A stretch of DNA of 5,532 nt, from assembly GCA_902767355.1 (NCBI GenBank), contig CACXHG010000206.1, positions 1 to 5,532 on the forward strand, given 5' to 3'. Source of the stretch: an uncultured Bacteroidia bacterium (GTDB lineage: Bacteria > Bacteroidota > Bacteroidia > Bacteroidales > UBA932). Each line of letters starts with the position of its first letter. Position 1 is the first letter of the stretch. Below the pieces are notes generated by a model, which was not told the DNA's origin, did no database searches, and worked only from the letters and a program-made list of their open reading frames with translations. Shown here one piece after another: positions 1-5,532 of the stretch. The position numbers and the translations under genes are program-made.

Positions 1-1194
1 CAGCTTGCGGCCAGCATCAACGAAAATCTGTTCCGCACCGGAATCGTGCTGAATCCCTATGAATACCGGCCTGCCGCCGAGACTCCTGCACCCAGGGGAT
101 ACAAGCCTTTCTACATTAGCCACTATGGCCGCCACGGCTCCCGCAGCGACTGGCCCGCAGACGGCTATCGAGCAGTGAGCGACAAGTTCCGCAGGGCAAG
201 TGCCGCCGGCCTTCTGACAGCGGAAGGCGAGAAGGCGTGCGCAATAATACAGGACATCTTTGCCCGCTACGACGACATGGGCGGCCGCCTTACTCCGCTG
301 GGCGCCCAGGAACACCGCCAGATAGCCCGGCGCATGTATGACAAATACAAGAAAGTCTTCCGCGGCGGGCAGCGCCGCATCAGGGCCGTATCCAGCACCA
401 CCCCGCGCTGCATCATCTCGATGGCGGCATTTACGGGCGAACTGCTCTCACGGGACGACAAGCTGGACATCGGCTGGGACACGGGCGAGAAGTTCATGCA
501 ATATATGAGCAGCGGCGAGACCCCGGAAATCCGCAATCTGTCGGAGCCCGTTCTGCGCGCCAACCGCGAGGCTCACCCGCGTGACACCGCCACCTTCCTG
601 GCGCGTGTGTTCACCGACCCCGCCAAAGGCCTCGCACTGGTCGTCTCGGGCAAGACTTTCCTGGACGAAACCCTGATGATAGCCGTCGCCAGCGGCGCAT
701 TCGGCTATGACGACACTCTGCTTCGCCTCTTCAACGAAGACGACATCTACTGGCACGAGGTCAACTTTGCCATGACCATGTACCTGCGCCAGTGCAACTC
801 TGTAGAATTCGGGGCCATGCGTATGGCAATGCCCCAGGTGCAGGCCTTCCTGGACGACTTTGTCACCAAGGCAGACGAGGTTATCGAAAAGGGCAATTAT
901 GCCGCCGACCTGCGTTTTGGCCACGACACCCACCTGCTGGCCATCAGCGCCCGCCTGGGCATAAAGGGCGTGGGCGAAAGGCTCACGGCAGAGCAGAGCC
1001 AGACCTGGCCGGGCTTCCTCTATTCGCCCTTTGCAGGCAACCTGCAGGCTATTTTCTACCGCGGCAAAGCCGGCGACGTGCTGGTCAAATTCTACCTCAA
1101 CGAGCGCGAGGCCACCCTGCTCGGCCTGCCCGGCGGCCCCTACTACCGCTGGGAAGATGTTAAAGATATGCTGGCAAAAGGGCCTTTGAATTAA
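1..1194 (+). CDS. Histidine-type (histidine acid) phosphatase, 5' end cut by window
   Basis: This is a phosphomonoesterase of the branch-2 histidine phosphatase superfamily, the group that includes acid phosphatases, phytases and MINPP-like enzymes. The frame is open from base 1, and a GTG at 46 is only an internal valine, so the true start and any signal peptide lie upstream; probably only a few dozen residues are missing. The segment GYKPFYISHYGRHGSR (97-144) carries the catalytic RHG motif, with the phospho-accepting histidine at 133-135. The second signature, His-Asp in RFGHDTHLL, lies at 922-927 and supplies the proton donor. Arg codons in the segment RRIRAVSSTTPRC (about 376-414) fit the conserved mid-domain phosphate-binding arginine region. 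The motif here is RHGSRSDWP rather than the textbook RHGxRxP, which is common in Bacteroidales members. Family members are normally exported to the periplasm or outer membrane. The substrate (inositol phosphate, sugar phosphate or other) cannot be read from the sequence. The gene may be co-transcribed with the downstream ligase across 51 nt. Confidence 0.9.
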   Translation, partial: QLAASINENLFRTGIVLNPYEYRPAAETPAPRGYKPFYISHYGRHGSRSDWPADGYRAVSDKFRRASAAGLLTAEGEKACAIIQDIFARYDDMGGRLTPLGAQEHRQIARRMYDKYKKVFRGGQRRIRAVSSTTPRCIISMAAFTGELLSRDDKLDIGWDTGEKFMQYMSSGETPEIRNLSEPVLRANREAHPRDTATFLARVFTDPAKGLALVVSGKTFLDETLMIAVASGAFGYDDTLLRLFNEDDIYWHEVNFAMTMYLRQCNSVEFGAMRMAMPQVQAFLDDFVTKADEVIEKGNYAADLRFGHDTHLLAISARLGIKGVGERLTAEQSQTWPGFLYSPFAGNLQAIFYRGKAGDVLVKFYLNEREATLLGLPGGPYYRWEDVKDMLAKGPLN

Positions 1195-1204
1195 AAAGTT
1201 TTAT

Positions 1205-1212
1205 TAAATTCG
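1205..1212 (+). promoter_or_regulatory. Possible Bacteroidota -7 box before the ligase operon
   Basis: TAAATTCG matches the Bacteroidota -7 consensus TAnnTTTG at five of six fixed positions. A TTTG at 1185-1188 could act as the -33 element, but the 16-nt gap is shorter than the usual 19-21 nt. The surrounding 51-nt intergenic stretch (1195-1245) is AT-rich and otherwise holds only a near-palindromic GTTTTTTGAAAAAC at 1218-1231 with no usable loop. It contains no convincing terminator for the phosphatase gene. The ligase start at 1246 is preceded by A-rich sequence and no Shine-Dalgarno, as is normal in this phylum. This is a weak motif match only. Confidence 0.25.
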
Positions 1213-1245
1213 TGGCCGTTTTTTGAAAAACTTAAAAATACAGAT

Positions 1246-2739
1246 ATGACAGACTACTTTAAGAGTATGCTCTCTGCCGAAGAACTCGCGCAGGTGAAGT
1301 ATATCCCGACTATTCCTGAATTTGTAAATTGGATTGAAAACAAGTGGCGCGACCTTCCGGCCCTGTCCGACACCGTCAGCACCGTAAGCTACGGCCAGAT
1401 GTGCGAGACCGTCGCCCGCAAGCGCGCTTTATTGAATAATCTCGGCCTTAAGAAAGGCGAGACCGTGGCCGTGTTGGACGGCACCACCCCCGATGCCGTG
1501 GAAATGTTCCTGGCCATCACCAGCGCCGGCTATGTGGCTCTGATGCTTCCCAGCCAGCTCCCCGCTCCTGCAATCGCAGGCTGCTGCATGAAGTTCCAGG
1601 TGAAAGCCCTGGCCGCAGGCAAAGCCTTCATGGAAACCGTTAAGGGTGTCCCCTGCAAGGTATTTGACATTGCCGACTGCGCAGATGCTCCGGCCCCCGC
1701 TGCCGAGGTTGACAAAAACGACCCCGCAGCCATCTTCTTTACCGGCGGCACCACCGGCGCTCCCAAAGGCGCAATCCTGCCCCACAGGGCGCTGATGCGC
1801 GGTGCGCTCAACGGCGCCTACGCCCCCACCCCTCGCCTGGGCTGCCACGTGTATGCACACGTGCTCCCCTTAAGCCACGTATTCGGCATCGTATGCTCTA
1901 TGCTCAGCGTGCTGTTTATCGGCGCTCAGTGGACCGCCTGCCCCAACATCAAGGACACCATTTCCAAGATTCCTGCCATCCGGCCTACCTGCATGGTGGC
2001 TGTGCCCGGTATCTGCGAGATTCTCGCCGGCCTGGTGAAGATGTACGGCCCGCAGTTCCTGGGCGGCCGCCTGCAATATATCATCTCCGGTGCAGCCAAC
2101 GTGCCGCCGAAGCTCATCGCCGAGTTCGACTCTTTCGGCATCAAACTCTTCGAGGGCTACGGAATGACCGAGGGCGCCAACCTGACCAGCGGCAACATCG
2201 ACGTCAAGACCAAACCCACTTCTGTGGGCAAGATTTACCCCGAGCAGGAGGTGAAGGTTGTGGACGGCGAGCTGTGGTATCGCGGCGACAACACCTTCCT
2301 GGGCTACTATGGTGAGCCTGAGAAGACAGCCGAGACCCTCACCGAAGACGGTTGGGTACGCACCGGCGACCTGGTGCGCTTCGACGAAGAAGGCTACATG
2401 TATATCGTGGGCCGCATCAAGAACCTGATTATCCTCTCCAACGGCGAGAACGTCAGCCCCGAGAGCATCGAGGAGCCGTTCTACAAGTGCAACAAGCTGC
2501 GCGACTGCCTGGTGGGCGAAGAAGATGTGGACGGCCGCAAGGTCATAGCCATCCAGATATACCCCCGCATGGAAGAGTTCGCAAACACTCCTTGGGAAGA
2601 TGTCGAGAAATACTTCCAGGGCGTCGTGGACGAGGTCAACGCCACCCTGCCCACCACCCACAGGGTAATGAAGATGACAGTGCGCAAAGAGGACTTCAAG
2701 CGCAGCGGCGCTATGAAAGTATTACGCAACCAGAACTAA
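1246..2739 (+). CDS. AMP-forming acyl-CoA/acyl-ACP ligase (ANL superfamily)
   Basis: This enzyme activates a carboxylic acid, probably a fatty acid, with ATP to an acyl-adenylate and transfers it to a thiol. The next gene is an ACP, so acyl-ACP formation is more likely than acyl-CoA formation (inference). The 497-residue length is at the short end for the family. Signatures in order are: the P-loop-like TGGTTGAPKG (residues 166-175); GYGMTEG (304-310), which contacts the adenylate; WVRTGDL (370-376), whose Asp375 binds the ribose; the hinge and A8 loop starting at GRIKN (389-393) and ending ENVSP (401-405); and a C-terminal SGAMKVLR in which Lys491 is the likely catalytic A10 lysine. The first position after Thr in A3 is Gly instead of the commoner Ser, and A10 reads SGAMK where STGK is usual. 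No signal peptide or membrane segment is evident, so the protein should be cytoplasmic. The ACP gene starts 18 nt downstream, indicating one operon. Confidence 0.92.
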   Translation: MTDYFKSMLSAEELAQVKYIPTIPEFVNWIENKWRDLPALSDTVSTVSYGQMCETVARKRALLNNLGLKKGETVAVLDGTTPDAVEMFLAITSAGYVALMLPSQLPAPAIAGCCMKFQVKALAAGKAFMETVKGVPCKVFDIADCADAPAPAAEVDKNDPAAIFFTGGTTGAPKGAILPHRALMRGALNGAYAPTPRLGCHVYAHVLPLSHVFGIVCSMLSVLFIGAQWTACPNIKDTISKIPAIRPTCMVAVPGICEILAGLVKMYGPQFLGGRLQYIISGAANVPPKLIAEFDSFGIKLFEGYGMTEGANLTSGNIDVKTKPTSVGKIYPEQEVKVVDGELWYRGDNTFLGYYGEPEKTAETLTEDGWVRTGDLVRFDEEGYMYIVGRIKNLIILSNGENVSPESIEEPFYKCNKLRDCLVGEEDVDGRKVIAIQIYPRMEEFANTPWEDVEKYFQGVVDEVNATLPTTHRVMKMTVRKEDFKRSGAMKVLRNQN

Positions 2740-2757
2740 TCCAATAAAACCCGAACT

Positions 2758-2997
2758 ATGACAAGGACAGATATTTTCAATTCTCTCAAGGACATACTCT
2801 GGCAGATCCGCCCTTCTATAGACCAGTCTCAGGTGAGCGAAGACTCCCAGCTGGTCCGCGACCTCGGGCTGGACTCCCTCACGGTGATGCTCCTGAGCCT
2901 GGCGATAGAAAACAAATATGGCTTCCGCTTTGAAGGAGCGCCTCAGTTCAAAAGCGTCGGCGAAGTAATCGACCATATAGAGAAAGTATGTCAGTAG
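2758..2997 (+). CDS. Stand-alone acyl carrier protein
   Basis: This is a 79-residue carrier protein that would hold acyl chains on a 4'-phosphopantetheine arm. The attachment motif is DLGLDSLTVM (residues 35-44), with Ser40 as the modified residue. It is followed by the typical helix II (LLSLAIENKYG) and a final helix (VGEVIDHIEKV). The size and four-helix pattern fit a freestanding ACP rather than a domain cut from a larger synthase. It differs from the usual very acidic housekeeping ACP in having a basic N-terminus and the sequence LWQIRPSID before the motif, so it is probably a specialised carrier dedicated to its neighbours (inference). It lies between an acyl ligase that could charge it and an acyltransferase that could discharge it. 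The gene starts 18 nt after the ligase stop, and its last 10 nt overlap the next gene. The preceding sequence is A-rich with no Shine-Dalgarno. Confidence 0.93.
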   Translation: MTRTDIFNSLKDILWQIRPSIDQSQVSEDSQLVRDLGLDSLTVMLLSLAIENKYGFRFEGAPQFKSVGEVIDHIEKVCQ

Positions 2998-4103
2998 AGA
3001 TTGTAACAGTCAAGACAAAGGCCCAGATGAGGGCCTTTGTCACTTATCCCTATAAGCTGTACGCCGGATGCGACAATTATGTCCCGGCCCTTGAGGGAGA
3101 CGAATACGACACCTTCAACCCCGCCAAAAACGGCGCCTACGAGTTTTGCGAGGCGGAATGCTTTCTGGCATACCGGGGCGGCGAGACAGTGGGCCGCGTG
3201 GCCGCCATCATCAACCATAAGGCGGATGATGCGCTTAAAGTCGTGCGCTTCGGCTGGCTGGACTTCATAGAAGACGAGCAGGTGCTGTGCGCACTCATAG
3301 ACGCCGTTCAGAAATGGGGCGCCGAGCGCGGCCGCCGCGAAATACGCGGCCCCTGGGGCTTTACCGACATGGACAAGGAAGGCCTGCTGGTGGCGGGCTA
3401 CGAGCACATCAGCCCCTTCACCTGCCTGTACAACTACCCCTACTACGGCACCATGCTGGAAAAACTGGGCTTTAGCAAGGATGTGGACTGGACCCAGCGC
3501 TACATAACCATACCCGACCAGCTGCCGCCGATGTTCCAATACGCCTCGCTGGTGGAGCAGAAGTTTGAAATCCACTCCGTCGTGCCCCGCAGCATGGGCG
3601 AGATGAGCCGCAAATACGGCATGCAGATTTTCCACATGTACAACGAGGCCTTCGCACCGCTGCACGGCTTCTCTCCGCTGACCGACAAGCAGATAAAGAA
3701 GTATCTGCAGACCTACGTGCCCATTCTGGACAAGGACTTCATCTCTGTGGTGGTAGATAAAAACGACAGGCCCATCGGCTTCCTGTTCTGCGTGCCGTCG
3801 CTGTCCAAGGCTGTGAAAAAAGCCAAAGGAAAACTCTTTCCCTTCGGCTTTATCCATGTGCTGCGGGCTCTCAAGAAGAACGATACCCTCGAGGCGCTGC
3901 TGATTGGCGTGCTGCCCGAATATCAGGCCTGCGGAGTGCCGGTGCTGATGTTCCGCGACCTGCACCAGGGGTGCCTAAGGCGCGGCATAAAGAAACTCAT
4001 CTTCAACCCCCAGCTGGAAGACAACTACAAGGTTCAGACGCTGTTCGAAGCATATAACCCCCAGCCGTATATGCGGCGGAGGGTTTACAAGAAGAGTTTC
4101 TGA
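2988..4103 (+). CDS. GNAT-fold N-acyltransferase-like protein, candidate bacterial ceramide synthase type
   Basis: This 371-residue protein resembles the long GNAT-like acyltransferase family that includes E. coli YghO and, as I recall, the Caulobacter bacterial ceramide synthase (CC_1154). The first half has LYAGCDNYVPAL (residues 24-35), a GNAT-like strand pair FLAYRGGETVGRVAAIIN (59-76) and RGPWGFTDMDKEGLLVAGY (120-138). The next landmark is YNYPYYGTMLEKLGF (148-162). The second half has the acyl-donor binding motif IGVLPEYQACGVPVL (306-320), with the QxxG turn, and LEDNYKVQTLFE (343-354) near the C-terminus. The two halves suggest a tandem GNAT arrangement. It probably moves an acyl group from the co-encoded ACP to an amine such as a sphingoid base or amino lipid; the acceptor is inferred from context. 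No signal peptide is seen. The ATG overlaps the ACP stop in ATGTCAGTAG, implying translational coupling. A strong inverted repeat occupies codons 9-18. Confidence 0.8.
   Translation: MSVEIVTVKTKAQMRAFVTYPYKLYAGCDNYVPALEGDEYDTFNPAKNGAYEFCEAECFLAYRGGETVGRVAAIINHKADDALKVVRFGWLDFIEDEQVLCALIDAVQKWGAERGRREIRGPWGFTDMDKEGLLVAGYEHISPFTCLYNYPYYGTMLEKLGFSKDVDWTQRYITIPDQLPPMFQYASLVEQKFEIHSVVPRSMGEMSRKYGMQIFHMYNEAFAPLHGFSPLTDKQIKKYLQTYVPILDKDFISVVVDKNDRPIGFLFCVPSLSKAVKKAKGKLFPFGFIHVLRALKKNDTLEALLIGVLPEYQACGVPVLMFRDLHQGCLRRGIKKLIFNPQLEDNYKVQTLFEAYNPQPYMRRRVYKKSF
3014..3041 (+). repeat. Perfect 11-bp inverted repeat (stem-loop) inside the acyltransferase start region
   Basis: The left arm GACAAAGGCCC (3014-3024), the 6-nt loop AGATGA and the right arm GGGCCTTTGTC (3031-3041) pair perfectly. 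The arms span codons 9-18 of the acyltransferase, starting 24 nt after its start codon and 17 nt after the ACP stop. No T-run follows, so it does not look like an intrinsic terminator. In mRNA it could slow ribosomes, protect the upstream ACP message from 3' decay, or mark a processing point; any such role is inference. The pairing itself is directly visible. Confidence 0.75.
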
Positions 4104-4107
4104 CAGG

Positions 4108-5019
4108 CTATTTCAGCTCCGAGAAGTTCACGGAAACAGTGGCGTCGTACTGCTTGCCGCCCGCAGTTATCTTCGACTCTGTGTAGAAGGTAAGTTTGCC
4201 GCCCTTGACAGTCACGGTCGCTACACCCTTGACAGGGATCACGGGGTTGTCTTCGTAGGACACCGAGAAGTCGTAAGTCAGGTTGTCTTCGGTCTTGTTC
4301 AAAAGATCGCAACTGCCCACGAACGGTGCAATGGCGTAGTCCTTGAAGTTGAAGATAATCGCTCCGTCTTCAGTAACTGCCAGGCTTTCGATCTCGTATT
4401 TGGCAAACTCATCCACTTTGATATTCAGACCGCCTTCGTCTTTGAGATACTGAGCTATCTCCCTGATGCTGGCGGTATTGAATTTCTTGCCCACCTTCAT
4501 TTTGTCAGGGATGCCGTCGCCGCTGGCCGCCACGGTAATCGCTTCGGGCTTCCAGCTGCGGCAGAGATTGTCGGCCACGGAACCGTTCAGTTTGTCGGCA
4601 TCCTTCTGTGCAGTGGTGGTGTAGGTATTGCCGTCTTCATCGGTGTAAGTCACCGTCCAGGGGTTTGCGTCGGTATCTTCCACTTCCAGGGAGCCGTAGC
4701 CGGGGAACACGAACTTGACGTGGGCGCCGGCCTTGAGCAGGACGACATCAAACTTACCGGCCTTGAACTCGGGCTTTGCCGTTTTGGCCTTGTTGAAACC
4801 CAGCAGGAACTCGCCGCCGGATGTGAGCTTGACGGTCTCGGGAACTATGCCTTCGTCTATCGCGAGGGCGACATTGTCGCTGCGCGTCAGTTTCACGCTG
4901 GCATGAAAATCTTTGCGGACGGGGGTCTCCATCTTGGATTCCCTGCCGCCTTCCTGGGGCTTATTGCAGGCAGTAAGTGCCAGTGCTACAGCCGCTAAAG
5001 CAATAATAAACCTTTTCAT
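4108..5019 (-). CDS. Predicted lipoprotein of unknown function
   Basis: This is a 303-residue exported protein. The N-terminus MKRFIIALAAVALALTAC is a lipoprotein signal peptide: two basic residues, a hydrophobic core and an L-T-A-C lipobox, with Cys18 as the lipidated residue. There is no strong acidic surface-export signal after the cysteine (NKPQEGG follows), so the side of the outer membrane is undecided. The mature part is rich in alternating beta-strand patterns, for example PGYGSLEVED (106-115), WTVTYTDEDG (121-130) and the C-terminal KGVATVTVKGGKLTFYTE (264-281). A central segment, LCRSWKPEAITV (152-163), recalls the start of lipocalin-like domains in other Bacteroidales lipoproteins, but this is a weak impression. 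I cannot assign a function. The start at 5019 is fixed by the signal peptide. The gene follows the barrel protein gene by 23 nt, so the two are probably one operon, and its stop lies 4 nt from the stop of the opposing acyltransferase gene. Confidence 0.85.
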   Translation of the reverse strand: MKRFIIALAAVALALTACNKPQEGGRESKMETPVRKDFHASVKLTRSDNVALAIDEGIVPETVKLTSGGEFLLGFNKAKTAKPEFKAGKFDVVLLKAGAHVKFVFPGYGSLEVEDTDANPWTVTYTDEDGNTYTTTAQKDADKLNGSVADNLCRSWKPEAITVAASGDGIPDKMKVGKKFNTASIREIAQYLKDEGGLNIKVDEFAKYEIESLAVTEDGAIIFNFKDYAIAPFVGSCDLLNKTEDNLTYDFSVSYEDNPVIPVKGVATVTVKGGKLTFYTESKITAGGKQYDATVSVNFSELK

Positions 5020-5042
5020 ATCGTGTTGTTTTATTTCGTGCC
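5020..5042 (-). promoter_or_regulatory. AT-rich translation start region of the lipoprotein
   Basis: Read on the minus strand, this 23-nt gap is rich in A and C (GAAATAAAACAACACGAT before the ATG) and has no Shine-Dalgarno. This is the usual Bacteroidota arrangement, where A-rich sequence and low structure favour initiation. It leaves no room for a separate promoter, which supports co-transcription with the upstream barrel gene. Confidence 0.4.
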
Positions 5043-5532
5043 TTAGAAAATCCTGAAGAAGAGGGAGAATTTCATCATGGGGAGCACGGGGATGCTATAT
5101 ACTTTGTCCACTATGCCCTGGTCGTCCTGTCCGTTATCCTTGATATCCTGGCTGGTGATGCGGATGTAATCTTCCTCGCCGGTCTTGAGATTGGTCCCTT
5201 TGGTGTAGATGCCGAGGCCGCCGGTATAGATCGCGCCAAAGTCAAAGACGAAGTTGACAGCCCTGTCGTGTGCTGCACGGCCGGCTCCGATACCAAGGTA
5301 AGGGAGAAACTTGTTTATGTCAAGATTGACGCGGGATATGCCTTTACTGTCTGTGGTGATGAGGGTGTTGCCCACGGTGATACCGCTCACGCCCCACTCC
5401 TTCTCGTCTAGATAAGGCTCTGTGTTATAAGCTGTCGCGATGGTGCGGTCGCCGGCAAAGACACCTGCGGTAAAGTGGAAACCGGTTTTCTTGCCGGGGA
5501 AAAAGTCTATCATTGCATTGAAAGCCGATATC
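5043..5532 (-). CDS. Outer membrane beta-barrel protein, C-terminal 162 residues (5' end outside window)
   Basis: The frame is open through the window edge at 5532; the ATG at 5513-5511 is an internal methionine because in-frame codons (ISAFNA) continue upstream of it. Visible segments alternate short aromatic and hydrophobic strands with turns: FNAMIDFFPGKKTGFHFTAG, then FLPYLGIGAGRAAHDRAVNF, then FDFGAIYTGGLGIYTKG. The protein ends KFSLFFRIF with a terminal phenylalanine. This layout, and a final aromatic residue recognised by the BAM machinery, fits a small Bacteroidales outer membrane barrel. In related proteins the FNAMIDFFP-type strand and the PYLGIGAGRA-type strand recur, as I recall, but no substrate or role is known to me. 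The polar stretch NLKTGEEDYIRITSQDIKDNGQDDQG probably forms an extracellular loop or periplasmic turn region before the last strand. The lipoprotein gene follows by 23 nt. Confidence 0.75.
   Translation of the reverse strand, partial: ISAFNAMIDFFPGKKTGFHFTAGVFAGDRTIATAYNTEPYLDEKEWGVSGITVGNTLITTDSKGISRVNLDINKFLPYLGIGAGRAAHDRAVNFVFDFGAIYTGGLGIYTKGTNLKTGEEDYIRITSQDIKDNGQDDQGIVDKVYSIPVLPMMKFSLFFRIF

Noticed and set aside
46..48. GTG as the start of the phosphatase
   Set aside because: The frame stays open to base 1, and a start here would leave no signal peptide and too little sequence before the catalytic motif; it is an internal valine.
1218..1231. GTTTTTTGAAAAAC as a terminator hairpin for the phosphatase gene
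   Set aside because: The stem is all A-T apart from one pair and leaves only a 2-nt loop, so it cannot form a stable hairpin.
1846..1863. Inverted repeat CACGTGT-ATGC-ACACGTG in the ligase gene
   Set aside because: It has only a 7-bp stem, lies in the middle of a coding region, and is of a size expected by chance in several kilobases.
1870..2661. Antisense open frame (263 codons) opposite the ligase
   Set aside because: It lies entirely opposite conserved ligase motifs A5 to A8 and has no credible protein features.
3331..3347. GC-rich inverted repeat GCCGCG-AAATA-CGCGGC in the acyltransferase gene
   Set aside because: A short 6-bp stem in Arg/Gly-rich, GC-rich coding sequence; no positional reason to think it functional.
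2991..3965. Long antisense open frame (324 codons) opposite the acyltransferase
   Set aside because: The plus-strand frame has clear family motifs and operon context; the antisense translation is rich in His, Val and Ala with no recognisable domain, as expected for a shadow in GC-rich codons.
4202..4235. Two copies of CCCTTGACA about 25 nt apart in the lipoprotein gene
   Set aside because: Both encode Val-Lys-Gly in neighbouring beta strands; too short and explained by coding.
5511..5513. ATG as the start of the minus-strand barrel protein
   Set aside because: In-frame codons continue to the window edge, and the residues after this Met are a barrel strand, not a signal peptide.

Overview
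The window looks like a chromosomal segment from a fairly high-GC member of the Bacteroidota, most likely a gut Bacteroidales. The evidence is: (a) starts preceded by A-rich sequence with no clear Shine-Dalgarno; (b) a Bacteroidales-style lipoprotein placed directly after an outer membrane beta-barrel gene ending in Arg-Ile-Phe; (c) a histidine-type phosphatase of the form common in gut Bacteroidales; (d) a GNAT-like acyltransferase of the long (about 370 aa) type. The genus cannot be fixed by eye. The two outermost genes are cut by the window edges.

Layout. Positions 1-1194 (+) hold the 3' part of a histidine acid phosphatase gene. After a 51-nt AT-rich gap, three tightly packed + strand genes follow: an AMP-forming acyl ligase (1246-2739), a stand-alone acyl carrier protein (2758-2997) and a GNAT-fold N-acyltransferase-like protein (2988-4103). 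The last two overlap by 10 nt. On the - strand, converging on this operon with only 4 nt between stop codons, lie a predicted lipoprotein of unknown function (5019-4108) and, upstream of it, the C-terminal 162 residues of an outer membrane beta-barrel protein (5532-5043, 5' end outside the window).

How the genes may work together. The ligase would activate a fatty acid as acyl-AMP and load it on the phosphopantetheine arm of the ACP. The acyltransferase would then move the acyl group to an amine. This ligase + ACP + GNAT-like acyltransferase combination resembles the acylation arm of bacterial ceramide synthesis described in Caulobacter, so sphingolipid N-acylation is my leading hypothesis. 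No serine palmitoyltransferase or ceramide reductase gene is in the window, so the substrate remains open. The lipoprotein and barrel gene probably form a separate cell-envelope operon.

The coding density is very high and there is no gene-free stretch longer than 51 nt. I saw no tRNA, rRNA, CRISPR array, insertion sequence or mobile element. The most unusual non-coding signal is a perfect 11-bp inverted repeat (3014-3041) within the first 18 codons of the acyltransferase, just after the ACP stop codon.
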